Positions 24,641 through 36,319 of a stretch of 64,000 nt of DNA are shown here, piece by piece. How positions within the stretch are numbered: the first letter of the stretch is position 1; every line of letters begins with the position of its first letter. The DNA is from Hemerocallis citrina (lineage: Eukaryota; Streptophyta; Magnoliopsida; Asparagales; Asphodelaceae), in contig CM030367.1 in NCBI GenBank assembly GCA_017893485.1, positions 141,997,089 to 142,061,088 on the forward strand, in the 5' to 3' direction. The notes beneath the pieces are model-generated. The model was not told the origin of the DNA. It worked only from the letters and a program-made list of their open reading frames with translations, and did no database searches. The position numbers were made by a program, and so were the translations under genes.

Positions 24641-25274
24641 CCAAGGCGATAGCCGTTGTAATAAACCTCATTGTATTGTGGCCTCCCCAGGCACTTATGA
24701 TAATAAAAAATAATCTTTTCGATTTTCCTAGACTTGTTTTTGAGAACGAGCGTTGAAAGATTGAGGGGGGATCCCCACTTGGTTTAGGAGCCGAGCCGAG
24801 GGTCGAAGACTTGTGAGATTGAGAAATCTTTCCGTGTGGCTAGAACATGGGTCGAAGAAGGCCCGTTTGGTTCGGGAACTGAGCTCCACCAGCTTGTAAG
24901 AAAGCTAGCACTTCTGCTATCAAATGGTGGGTCCTCGACGACCGGGCCGGAGGACGTGCTCGAGCAGGAGGGTGATAACGAGGGCAAGGGATCCTGAAAG
25001 CCTGGCAATGGAAGACGTTTCTTCTTCCAATGTCATTAATGGGGGACGTTTTTTCCTTCCAACGTCATTAATGGCGGACGTTCTGCCTCCTGCCATTTTG
25101 ACTTCCAATGCCATAAATGCGGTTACCCTGAGGGCTATAAAACCCTCACCCCTCACCAGAAATTGTCTCACTTCACCGTGAGTTCTCGTCGCCGGTGGCT
25201 CTCCTACCACCCTCTGACAATTGGGGGTAACGGCCGTGAGTGTTGTTTATCCCCAGTTGCCAACGGGTGAAAGG
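24641..25274 (+). other. Non-coding tail with short repeats and a TATA motif
   Basis: No gene. Two to three degenerate repeats based on CCAACGTCATTAATGG and CGGACGTT occupy about 25018-25115. GGGCTATAAAACCC at 25132-25145 looks like a core promoter, followed by a leader-like stretch. It may be the edge of another LTR. It ends where a new LTR starts at 25275. Confidence 0.4.
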
Positions 25275-27889
25275 TGTAACACCCTGCAAAATTTAAATGA
25301 CAATTTTACCATCGGGTGTACGCACGTGCATTTTGTACCGTTACCGGTGATTCCATAACGCATTTTGATATGTACATTGAATTCTGACTATTCATGCATT
25401 TCCGTATTCCTAAAATCCCATTTGAGTCAACTCAAATGCTAAATTTCAATCTTGATATTTTACGTGCTTTTTATGTGTTTTTGATGCACGTATCGATTCT
25501 GTGTTTCTACCGTTACGTAAATATTTTCGATGGGTTTAAATTATTTGTTTTTATGACATTTTTAAATTCTTTTTACAAACAGAAATTCACTTTTCGTCTG
25601 TTATGATTGAAATACTTTTGTGCGGGTAATACACGTGTTTCCTACGTACGTATTGACTACGTCGTGAAATGTATATAAAATTAATAAATATATTTTCTTA
25701 TATTTTATTTTTATTATCTTTAACATTTTCTGTTGATAACGTCAAATTTTTCATTTTTGATATTTTACGTGCAACGCACGTGTTTCGCCGCGTGTATTTG
25801 GGCATGCTCTTTTTCAAAATAAATTTCATGAAGAGTGTTTGTCTATTTTATCGTGCATAAAAAGTATAATTTTTAAGTTAATTTTATATGTCTATTACAT
25901 ATATAAATAATTGTTTTAAGTAAATAATTTATTTTGGGGCGTACACAAAGCACGTGCACGTGCACACGTGCGTTGTGCACACATTTTGGGGCTGGACTGT
26001 TTTTAGGAGGGAAAATAGAATTTTGGTTTTTGAAAGTAGGAAGGAAAGCAAGTCTTGAATTTTAGAATGTGGGGTTAGTGGTGTTCATGTGGGAGGTGGT
26101 TATAATAACTACTCTACTACTCTATTATAAAAATAACCCTATGTCTCTCTCACTCTCTCATCTCTCCCTTCTCTGTTTTCAATTTCGAAAGCCATCAAAG
26201 CAACCAAAATCATCCAGCCAAGATCTCTTGCCTTTTGTTTTAATCCACCATACAATTCAATGTGTGCAAATATATATATGTATATATATGGATACAATTA
26301 ACCACTCCCCATTCCTTCTTTCCTCTTTCTTCTTCCTGCCGAAAGCAAGTCCCATGTCCCATCAGCAAACATGCTTTTGATTTCTCCACTCACTTATAAT
26401 ACATACATATGTATATATGTTGTACTTGTATTTTCACACCTTCCCTCACATTGTCCTCCTTTTTCCTTCTTCCTGTCTATTCCGAGCCCCAAATCATGCA
26501 TGCCTTGCTTTCTCCACCATACTAATATATATATCTATACATATGGATATATATGTGTATATATATTAGAACCATCTCCTTTCACATTACTCCCTTCTTC
26601 TTTCTCTCTGTCCTTTCCGAAAGGCAAAGCCCCAAACCACTCCACTATCCTACTCCACCTATTCCAACCATGCATATAATATTCATTATATATATATATA
26701 GGTGTATATATATATACCTATGTATATGTGTAGTAGGCACATGAATGAGGGTATTCTCTGTTTGGTCGAGGGATGCTCTTGCTGTTTGTTGCTTACTGAA
26801 AGGAATATTGGGGAGCTTTTGCTTGTGCGCGGAATTCGAGGCGAAGCATAGTCTCTAGGAGCTCTTATTCTAGGAGTGCAAATTTTAAGAAATCAACATT
26901 TCTTGGGTGTGTGTTTCTTAAATGCTTTCTAATGTAGGAGTAGATCGCATGCTAGTTAATGTAGAAGTTTGATCTGTTAAAATTAATCGATATGCTAATT
27001 CGTAGATTGCTTAATCTTAATTATTTCATGTCATGAGGTATGAATTGATGGTGTGATTCGATTAAGCAATTAGAATTTGTGTTAGATTAAATGATGTATC
27101 GTTTGGAAAATTGTTGGTATGATATTTTTAGTCACAAGAATGCAATATGCGTGAAATATGAATTTTAATGCTAATGTTATAAAGAAAGACGGATTTTGTC
27201 TTATTAGTTTATTTTATGAGTATAAGAAATTTTGTAGAAAAGTTTTGGTGAAATACAACATTTTATTTGGAAAATTGATTATAGATGTTTTAATGCATTT
27301 TTGAAAAAAAGATTTTACATTATTGCAAAAAAAAGGGAAACTTATGAATTTGAGAACAAGTACAATTTTGTTTTTCAAAGAAACACAGTCTGGGAAAATT
27401 AGTTATATTTTTGAAGAAGTACAATGCAATTGAAAGATCGAGTTTTTAACAAAACATCCTCTTGTGGAAAGTGGGCTGCTGTCAAATTGTGAAGAAATCA
27501 TCGTTGCTTTTCAATGTCGAAAATATATTTATGTTCCACTTTAACGGCAACTTGGTGCAATCGACAGTCGACCGAACTAGAGTCGACAGTCGACTGTCAG
27601 GTATTAAATTTAAGATTTTGTCAGCAGGACAGTCGACTGTCTATTTTTCCACAGTCGACTGTTATTGTATTGATTATTGGTCTTTGAGTTTCAAAGTTTC
27701 GCAGGACAGTCGACTGACCACTTGTCAACAGTCGACTGAACTGACTGTATTTTTTTTAGTTTCAAATTTTCGCAGGAGGGTCAACTGGACATTTTTCCAC
27801 AGTCGACTGAACTGGTTTTGGTTCTTGAGTTTTTGAGGTCTCGCAGAACAGCCGACTGGCCACTTTTAACAGTCGACTGCCACTGTCTT
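25275..27889 (+). mobile_element. Truncated LTR (left part), related to Tekay-type LTRs
   Basis: It starts TGTAACACCCTGC after AAAGG (25270-25274) and shares motifs with the Tekay LTR at 27890 (TTTAGGAGGGAAA and GGAGGTGGTTA blocks, clustered ACGTG). It holds a dense CACGTG/GCACGTGC cluster (25951-25990), pyrimidine-rich stretches alternating with TATATA microsatellites (26270-26720), and the palindrome-pair array at its right end. It is cut at 27889 by the next LTR. No coding region is supported. Confidence 0.65.
27565..27879. repeat. About 71-bp tandem array of paired CAGTCGACTG palindromes
   Basis: Five pairs start at 27565/27587, 27630/27652, 27707/27729, 27778/27800 and 27849/27870. Within-pair spacing is 22, 22, 22, 22 and 21 bp; pair-to-pair spacing is 65-77 bp. 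Around the first member is CGCAGGA and between members an AT-rich stretch such as GACATTTTTCCA. One member of several pairs has a single change (GGGTCAACTG, CAGCCGACTG). Confidence 0.9.
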
Positions 27890-30800
27890 TGTAATGCCCC
27901 GATTTTTCATTTAATGAAAAATTATTTTATTTTGCACGTAGTGTGCACGTGCAATATTTTTTGGTTGAATTAAATGTTATGATTATTTTCATTATGATGA
28001 GTATAAATATTTAAATATGTGCTTTTAATTATTTTATACAAAGCCTTCTTTCAATTAGACAAAAAAAAGCTTTTTCTTCTTAAAGCCCAAAATTTAATTC
28101 ATTTATTTTCTTTTATAATTATTATTTTTGCCCATAAACTAAAGCCCATGAGCTATTTTATTTTTAAATACAACTTGTAATGTAGGATACAATTTAAAGA
28201 TTATTTTTATGTAAAACATAATGTACAAATTTTTAAATGGAGACCAAGTTGCATACACGTGCACTACACGTACACGTGCATATGCACACTTGCTTGGCCG
28301 GTTGTGCTTTAGGAGGGAAATCAAAATTTGAGTGGAGTCATGGTGGAGGTGGTTACTTGATTATGGGTAGTTAATGTAACTCCTCCTTAAATCTATGCCA
28401 TTTGTTCCTAACTCCTACTTCAATCTTAGCTATCCATTCTCCTATTTTTTTAGTATAAATACCCCCCCCCGCGGCTAGTATTCTTGTGCTAAATTTTTCC
28501 TCCAATCTATAATTCAAAATACAATTATCTAGTAGTTAGTAAGTGAGTAAAAGATTGAGTTTGTGTGTGGGAGTTGTGCTTACAACAAGAGGGGAGGCCG
28601 GCATCATCAAGGGAAGGAGCTCTCGGTTGGTGTGCTTGGAGGCTCGAGTGCGCGCTTCTAGGAGGAGGATCGTTCGTTTGCAAGGACATTCGTTTAGGAG
28701 GTTGCTAAGTTGTACTTTTCTTCAATAAGGTGGGTAAATTTTCTACATTTCTAATTAGAAATGCATGCTAGATTGAATGGAAGGAATGAAGCATGAAAAG
28801 ATTAATAAGAGTACACATTTAATTGGAAAAATGAGCTAAATTGATTGAATTGTTGATATGCAATTGTATGTGGCTCTATTATTAAAATTCAAGTTGTGTG
28901 CGATATAATCATGGCTATGAATTGTGTAAAGAAACCTTCGTTATTAGCATTAAAAATTATGTGCAAAAATTAGTGGATTGACAACGTTGCTTTATTTGCT
29001 AAAATAGAATTTTTGTTATGACGTTGTAATGAATGAATTAGGATGCAATTGTTATGTTTGTGAAATGATTAAGAGCAGAAAATTGGTGGAGAGATTAGTG
29101 AAATTAAAATGTCGAAAGAGAATGTATTAGTAGTAGTATATCAAATTAACCAAATTGTATGGTAGATATGTGTTAATTATTGGGAAAAATATGTTTAATC
29201 CTTTCAGAAAATTATTTTTTATATACTGGGGTATAGTTCATGATGGAAATGATTAATCTGGAATTTTTACAGTTTGTTAGTAAGAGCATTTTGAATTGTG
29301 ATTTTGATGAACATCGAAATATTTTAAATAACAGAGAGCATTGATTTAAATAAATTTCGAGTGGTACTAGTGACAACCCGAGCCCATAGCTCGAGTGGTC
29401 GGATCACTCTTAATCGCTACAGTATACATGGGGGATTCTCCGAGGTTGAGGGATCGAATCCCGTTGACACCATTCGTTTTGTTTCGGACATGTTTTTAAA
29501 TAAATCAGTTCGGCCGAGAGCATTTATTGCTCTTGCCCTCTCTTCTAAACGTGTGCAGCACTCGGCCTAGTGGCCTGTGCCTTCGTTTGGGTTCCCTGTG
29601 GTCGCTGGTTCGACTCTGGGCCTCTGCTGTGTGTTTATATTGTGGGAAGAACAATTTTTTGGGTGTTTTAATGATCAAAAAAAAATATGGAAAAAATATG
29701 ATTATTATCTTAAAAATATGTGGAGTTTATGAAAAATAATTTGAGGGTTATTTGCATGAAGTGGAGTATGTTTAGAGAATAAAAGTATAATTTAGAACTA
29801 TAAGTTCTACACTTGCATTTTATAAAGTTGTACTTTGCAAATAGACTTAAAATAAAATAATAGAAAAGAAGTGGAATAAAGGTAGAGATTATATTGTGAA
29901 GTGATGTGAATTATTCTCAATGGAGAATAGTGCGACAAATTATGAAATGTAAATGTCCATCTTTAATTGAATAATTAGTGATGTGGGTTTTTATTATACT
30001 ATGAGTTACATGATGAATAGTTGAATTTAATGTATAATTATGGACTATTGAACAATTTAGAAATCATGATTGGAGAAGAAAAATACTTTTGAATACGATA
30101 ACTCAACATGTGAACTTATGAGTTGGAAACGCTCTAACTTTAGAAATTGTGAGTTGGAATTGAAACAAAAGAGTAGCTAAGTCTCCCCCGGCAATTGAAA
30201 AGAAATGAAAGACCAAGGTTGGTCATGTTTGAATGAATGAATAAGTCCGGTTTAGTAGAGAGGCTAACTCTAGTGCTTTGATTTTGTTCATGATTCTATT
30301 TCATTAGAACTAAGGATTAGTTACATGGTGAAGATGTGACGAAAGTAAGAGAAAAACATTGAGTATGAGGTCCATTAGATTAGCGGCGAGAGCGTATCCC
30401 AGGATGTCCCATGATGATTCATGATAGGGCGTGGATACTGCTCCAGAGTACCGTCCCGGTGGCGACGCTCGTGGGATGTTCGAAGACTACGGGTGGTGTC
30501 ATGTCTATGGTAGGAGCTGAATTACCACAGGATGCCTGCATGATGAGTCATGTGTCAGTGCGTTGGGATTCCCTCCAGGGCACCTAGACATGAGTTCGTA
30601 GGTCAGAAAACATCTAGGATACTTACCGTAGTTACAGTAGTAGATTAAGTCATGGCGAGAGATTGAACCCTACAAAGATGAAGAACGATTAAGGGCTTGC
30701 CCTCGGACCTATGTAGTATGGGATGCATAGAATCCGAACAAGTGCGCATTAGTGTCATGTAATATAAATAACTGCATTAAGGACTAAGTGCACAATCACA

Positions 30801-31195
30801 ACACGACATCAATAGTGTATTCCCTTTAGTTTGATATGTGACAAGTTTGTGTTTGTTAAATATGGAAAATTAGTTTTACTATTTCCGGCATAGAGAGGAT
30901 GGCCGTGTATAATGTTCGTCGGTTGAATAAACTGACGTACCCACAGTTTTATATGCAGGTAAGTGACATGATAAAGATTAAAGAGGAACAGATGCTTAAA
31001 GATTATTCAATGCTGTTGTACATTTATTTAAATGTTGAAATTTTACTTCCGCTGTGCAGTGTAAATTGTAAAATTTTATGTAAACTCTGATGTTAAGTGA
31101 AAAGTTTAAATTTCCTTGTAAAATTGTACTAAATGAAGTAGAAAGATCCTGTAGAACTCTTGAATTCAGTTGTGTTTGGGATTCGGGGCGTTACA
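27890..31195 (+). mobile_element. 5' LTR of the Tekay-like gypsy element (3,306 bp)
   Basis: It runs from TGTAATGCCCCGATTTTTC to TTCGGGGCGTTACA and is nearly identical along its length to 36431-39739. The U3 has a G-box-like cluster (28251-28287) and a TATA box TATAAAT at 28454-28460 before a C run. The leader holds two tRNA-like promoter segments (separate entry). A PBS follows at 31199. The left flank GTCTT (27885-27889) is not repeated at the other end of the element. Confidence 0.92.
29374..29640 (+). repeat. Two tRNA-like (SINE-like) segments inside the 5' LTR
   Basis: First unit: A-box-like TAGCTCGAGTGGT at 29387-29399 and B-box-like GGGATCGAATCCC at 29450-29462. Second unit: A-box-like TCGGCCTAGTGGC at 29562-29574 and B-box GGTTCGACTCTGG at 29607-29619. 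The spacing fits RNA polymerase III internal promoters. No full tRNA cloverleaf is evident. The second LTR has both at the same relative positions. Confidence 0.6.
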
Positions 31196-31198
31196 GAG

Positions 31199-31211
31199 TG
31201 GTATCAGAGCC
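31199..31211 (+). promoter_or_regulatory. Primer-binding site, initiator-Met tRNA
   Basis: TGGTATCAGAGCC lies three bases after the 5' LTR end and matches exactly the usual plant initiator-Met PBS. Confidence 0.92.
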
Positions 31212-31355
31212 ACACTTCCACACTTGTACAAATTTATAAGGAACGACACCCTAGAAGTGGACATTAGAGTGTGTGTTTGAGTCTAGTGATTTAATTGTAA
31301 GTGACTTACATTTGTGTTGCTCTATGACTTATGCTTCTTCCTCTCTATTTCTAAG

Positions 31356-31778
31356 ATGGCTGATCACTTCGATCCTGCTGGATATGACGACTGACATATC
31401 ATCGAGGAAGAGTACCATCCTGGACAAGCAGATTCCGAGGTAGAGTACTACCCAGCGCAAGCAGATTCTGACGGAGAAGAATGGCCTGAATCCCGAGAGA
31501 TTACCCCACCTCCGAATTCATCTGATGACTCTTCTGACGAAGAAGAAGAACCAGTTTCGAATAGTCTTGTGATATCTCTTCAGAGGCAGGTAGAAACAAT
31601 ACGAGAGAGAGTCAGATTATTGGAGGCGCAGTTGGCAAATCGCAAGGATGACTTTTCAGTTCTCAATCATCGTGTATGGGAACTCGAGAAGAGGAAGAAT
31701 ATGACAGATGCGCTGAAGGATGAAGTTGATGAACTACGGGGAGAACTTCGAGAAGCAAAGAGGAACCATAGGAGTTAG
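31356..31778 (+). pseudogene. Leader ORF upstream of gag: acidic plus coiled coil
   Basis: From ATG 31356 (MADHFDPAGYDD) a TGA stop comes at codon 13, then the frame is open to 31778. It has a strongly acidic half (EEEYHPGQADSEVEYYPAQ; SSDDSSDEEEEP) and a heptad-like helical half (QRQVETIRERVRLLEAQLAN; MTDALKDEVDELRGELREAK). It lies between PBS and gag. I do not recognise the family. Whether it was ever translated apart from gag is not shown by the sequence. Confidence 0.5.
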
Positions 31779-31924
31779 ACTGTTGTAGCTTCTACTATTT
31801 TTCATTATGATGTCAAGAAATGTTTGTCAATTCGAATGTATAAAGTTTGGAATTCAATGAAATGCAAGTTGATTTAAAATTTATGTTTTATACTTCGAAT
31901 TTAATGGATCTTTTGCATCAGAAT

Positions 31925-32935
31925 ATGTCGAGAAGAGGAGCTAGAAATGGTGAAGGTTTGGATCTGAAAACGGAACTTGCGAGGGTTTATCAGACACTCA
32001 ACGCCGTGGCCATGAATCAGAACCAAGGAAGGGGACCTGCGAATCCGGTGCCCAAAGCGATTAAACTAGTGGAATCGTTCAAATGAATGAAACCAACTGT
32101 ATTCGAAGGGAAGTCAGACCCTGATGCGGCTGACAACTGGATTCGTCAAGTAGAGACAATCTTTGAAGTGTTGGAGACCCTTGAAGGCAGTAAGGTCAAG
32201 TTGACGACTCTGCAACTTGAGAAGGATGCGGCTGTTTGGTGGTAGTCGATGAAGAGAACCATGGGAGGCATAATTCTTGGCTGGGAGGAATTTCTGGAAG
32301 AATTCCGCAGTCACTATTTCCCCTCCGACGTCCAAGAGAAGAAGGCTATGGAGTTTCTGTCACTACAGCAAGGTGGCATGTCAGTTAGAGAGTACGAGAC
32401 CAAATTTACTCAGCTCTCTAGGTATGCTCCTGAACTAGTGATGGATGAGGCTAAGAAGGCTCGTAAGTTCGAGCATGGATTGAGGCCGAGCTTGAGATCC
32501 CGGATGATACCTCTTGGTATCAGAAGATTTGACAAGTTGGTCAAGAGAGCAGCAGCGACGGAAGCAGACATGGAGCAGTTTCATGTTGTTCAGAACCGAA
32601 GGAACAACTGGCAGTCTGGAAAGAGGCCTGCACATTCTGGGAGTTTCAAATGGCAACCATCTGCACAAAGGTTCAAACCGACAGGGGCGAACGCTATTAG
32701 TGTGGCTGGAGGACCTGGGAACAATGTGGTAAGACCTCCTGCGGTAACTTGCTTCAACTGTGGTGAAACGGGACATTACAAATCTTAATGTCTCAAGTCA
32801 CGGAATGGTAATAGCAATGCACCAACGCAGCAGACTGGGAAGAGACCGTACCAACCAGGGCGAGTATTTGCCTTGACGGAAGCTGATGCCGATGAGGTTG
32901 ATCATGTCATCACTGGTACGAGGGCAGATGTTTAG
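31925..32935 (+). pseudogene. Tekay-like gag with premature stops
   Basis: It begins at ATG 31925 (MSRRGARNGEG). Retrotrans_gag-type sequence follows: FEGKSDPDAADNWIRQVETI, GWEEFLEEFRSHYFP, MSVREYETKFTQLSRYAPEL. A basic linker leads to a zinc knuckle CFNCGETGHYKS-stop-C. Stops in the same frame are at 32084-32086 (TGA), 32243-32245 (TAG) and 32786-32788 (TAA, inside the knuckle). The reading phase is otherwise kept and leads to TAG 32933-32935 just before the spacer to protease. The particle protein cannot be made full length from this copy. Confidence 0.85.
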
Positions 32936-32998
32936 AGGTTTTTGTCATTTCTTTTTCCCGTTTATTAAGTGAGCTGTTACGTAATGAGTGTGTATTAT
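32936..32998 (+). other. Stop-rich gag-protease spacer
   Basis: About 66 nt with several stops and a T-rich tract separates ADV (gag end) from VTGELYLNG (protease start), which are in the same phase. A GT at 32930 and AACAG at 33001-33005 resemble splice sites, but that 76-nt excision would change phase. It could be an intron remnant, a small insertion or a recoding signal. Confidence 0.35.
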
Positions 32999-35900
32999 GT
33001 AACAGGCGAACTTTATCTTAATGGAATGAAAGCTATTGTGTTGTTCGATACTGGATCCTCTCATACTTTTGTGTCTCCTAAATTTGCTAAAGTGTTGGGA
33101 GTTGAACCGAAGATTTTTCCAGGCAAGATCTTGGCAGTAACTACTCCATCAGGGAAAACTCTAACCACTGATCGGTATTATGCTGATTGCGAGATCGTGA
33201 TTGGAGATCGAATCTTTGGGATTGATCTGATCGAGCTGACTATCTTGGGGGTTAATGTTATCATTGGCATTGATTGGATGTCGGTGTACAGTGCAAGCAT
33301 CGAGTACAAGACCAAGACGGTAACAGTGAAGGCTCCAGGTGGACCTGAAGTCACTTTCCAAGGGAAGAAGAAGTGTTTTAGGCTGGTGGCAGCTATCCGC
33401 AAGGAAGAAATTCCTGTGGAAGTGCAAGGGATTCCTGTGGTTCGGGACTATCCGACTGTGTTCTTGGATGATTTTCCTAGTTTACCCCCACATCGTGATG
33501 TAGAGTTCAGCATCACTGTTCAACTGGGAAGTGCACCCATTTCTAAGGCACCGTATAGGATGGCTCCAGTGGAACAGGATGAGGTGAAACGGCAGATTGA
33601 GGAACTGTTGGAGAAAGGCTTTATTCAACCTAGTGCGTCACCTTGGGGAGCACCAGTGCTTTTGGTAAAGAAGAAGGATGGATCGATGAGAATGTGTATC
33701 GATTACCGAGAGCTGAATAAGGTCACTGTTCAGAATAAGTATCCTATTCCCCGAATTGATGATTTGTTCGATCGTCTACAAGGAGCAGTTGTTTTCTCCA
33801 AAATAGATCTTCGATCAGGATATCACCAAGTTCGAGTGAAAGCTGAAAATGTGCACAAAACTGCATTTAGAACTCGACATGGGCATTACGAATTCTTAGT
33901 TATGCCATTTGGAGTGACGAATGCACCCGCAATCTTCATGGATTTGATGAACAGAGTTCTGAGGCCGTTTATTGATTCTTTCGTAGTGGTGTTTATCGAC
34001 GATATCCTTGTGTACTCCAAGTCGGAGGAGGAGCACACCGAGCATCTAGCAGCAGTTTTGAAGAAGCTGGAAGAGCAGGAGTTGTATGCCAAGTTATCCA
34101 AGTGTGATTTCTGGAAATCTGAAGTGGCATTCCTAGGTCACATCCTTTCTAAGGAGGGAGTGGCAACTAACCCTCAGAAGATAGAGGCAGTGAGAGATTG
34201 GGCTAGGCCTACTACAGTGAAGGAAGTCAGAAGTTTCCTTGGAATGACTGGATACTACAGGAGATTCATTCAAGGTTATGCTCAGATAGCCGTGCCACTT
34301 ACTGGTCTGACCAAGAAGAATGTGAACTTCAAGTGGACTGAGCAATGTGAGGCGAGCTTTCAGGAGCTGAAAGAGAAGCTGACTACTGCACCTATTTTGG
34401 CTTTGCTTAGGGCAGGTGTTGAGTATGATGTGTATAGCGATGCTTCACATCATGGGCTTGGTTGTGTCTTAATGCAAGAGGGAAGAGTAATCGCTTATAG
34501 GTCTAGGCAACTACAACCGCATGAGAAGAATTACCCGACTCATGATTTGGAGTTGGCTGCGATTATCTTTGCCCTGAAGCAATGGAGGCACTACGTGTAC
34601 GGTGAGAAATTGAACATGTACACGGACCACAAGAGTTTGAAGTATATATATCAGCAGAAGGATCTGAATTTGAGGCAGTGGAGATGGTTGGAAGTGCTTG
34701 AGGACATGCGACCTGAGATCAAATATCATCCTGGGAAAGCTAACATTGTTGCGGATGCACTTAGTCGCAAGAGCAGTTTATCCAGTATGATTACAACTCA
34801 GAAGCATCTGATTAAGGAATTGGACCGAGCCGGTATTGAGGTTGTCTTGCAAGGATTGGGAGCATCTTTGGCTCAGTTGATGCTTCAGCCTACACTGAAT
34901 GCAAGGATCATTGCAAGTCAAGAGGTTGATGCCGATATTTTGGAGATGAAGGAGCGGGTTGGTGCTGGCAGGTTGCCCGGATTTCAAATCAGGGATGGAA
35001 TGCTGTGGTTCGGAGATAGGCTATGTGTTCCAAATCAGGTGGACCTAAAAGAGAGTATTCTTCAGGAGGCGCATGCTACTCTTTTGTCGGTACATCCTAG
35101 GAGTACTAAGATGTACAAAGACGTCAAACAGCATTTCTGGTGGTCAGGTTTGAAGCAGGATGTGGCTGAATTTGTGGCGAAGTGTGAGGTTTGTCAGCAG
35201 GTCAAAGCCGAAAATCAGAGACCCGGAGGTCTATTACAGCAGTTACCTATTTCGGAATGGAAGTGGGATAACATCAGTATAGATTTCATTACGGGATTGC
35301 CTAAGAGTTCTAAAGGCAATGATGCGATTTGGGTTATAGTCGACCGACTAACCAAGTCCGCTCACTTTTTGGCGATGAAGCTCACTGCTTCGATGGACAA
35401 GTTAGCTGAGTTGTATGTTGGCGAGATCGTCCGGCTTCATGGTGTTCTGTCAACTATTGTGTCTAATCGAGATGCACGGTTTACTTCGCATTTCTAGAGG
35501 AGTCTTCAGATAGCTTTGGGTACCAAGACAGATTTCAGCACTGCTTTTCATCTGCAAACTGATGGGCAGACCGAGAGAGTCAACCGTATTCTTGAGGATA
35601 TGCTTTGGTGTTGTATACTAGACTTTGGAGGCAGTTGGGAAAGGCATTTACCTTTGGTAGAGTTTGCCTACAACAACAGTTTTCAGACTAGCATCGGGAT
35701 GGCGCCGTACGAAGCTTTGTATGGCAGGAAGTGCAGGACACCTGTTTGTTGGTTTGAAGTTAGGGAGCGTCAGTTGTTTGGTCCTGAGCTTGTGCAGCAA
35801 ACCTCTGAGAAGATTGATCTGATCAGGAAAAGGTTGGTAGAAGCTCAGAGCAGGCAGAAAAGCTATGCAGACAACCGGAGAAGGGACCTTGAATTTGAGG

Positions 35901-36319
35901 TCGGTGACTTCGTCTTTCTGAAAGTATCGCCCAGTAAAGGTGTGGTTCGATTTGGCAAAGGCGGAAAATTAGCCCCGAGGTTTATAAGCCCGTATAAGAT
36001 ATTGAAAAGGATCGGGAAAACTGCTTACCGGCTTGAATTACCGGAAGAGTTATCTCAGGTGCACAATGTCTTTCATGTGTCTATGCTGAGAGGTTACATT
36101 CCAGATCCGAGTCATCATTTGCCTGAAGTGCAGGAAGGTTTGCAGTTGGATCTGAATTACATCGAGTCTCCTGTTGAGATTGTTGATCGTCGAGAGAAAG
36201 TCTTGAGGAATAAGACGATACCGATGGTCAAGGTAGTCTAGAGTAACCATTTGGTTGAAGAGGCTACATGGGAGTCTGAGGAGAAGATGTTGAAGGACTA
36301 TCCTGAGCTTTTTGCTTGA
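32999..36319 (+). pseudogene. Tekay-like gypsy pol: protease, RT, RNase H, integrase, chromodomain-like tail
   Basis: Order: protease [15 protein letters not shown] ([30 protein letters not shown], catalytic FIDDILVYS); RNase H ([30 protein letters not shown]); integrase zinc finger (H-x-H ... CEVCQQ), core acidic residues in [16 protein letters not shown] and TDGQTERVNR, and GPY-type GKLAPRFISPYKIL; then a chromodomain-like tail with EATWE and YPELFA. RT before integrase defines gypsy; the tail defines a chromovirus. Two in-frame TAGs, at 35495-35497 in the integrase core and 36239-36241 in the tail, replace conserved tryptophans; the phase is otherwise unbroken from 32999 to 36319. Confidence 0.92.

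Noticed and set aside
1257..27879. CAGTCGACTG (SalI-site) repeats as cloning or adapter artefact
   Set aside because: They are degenerate, embedded in coding and non-coding element sequence, and lack vector flanks.
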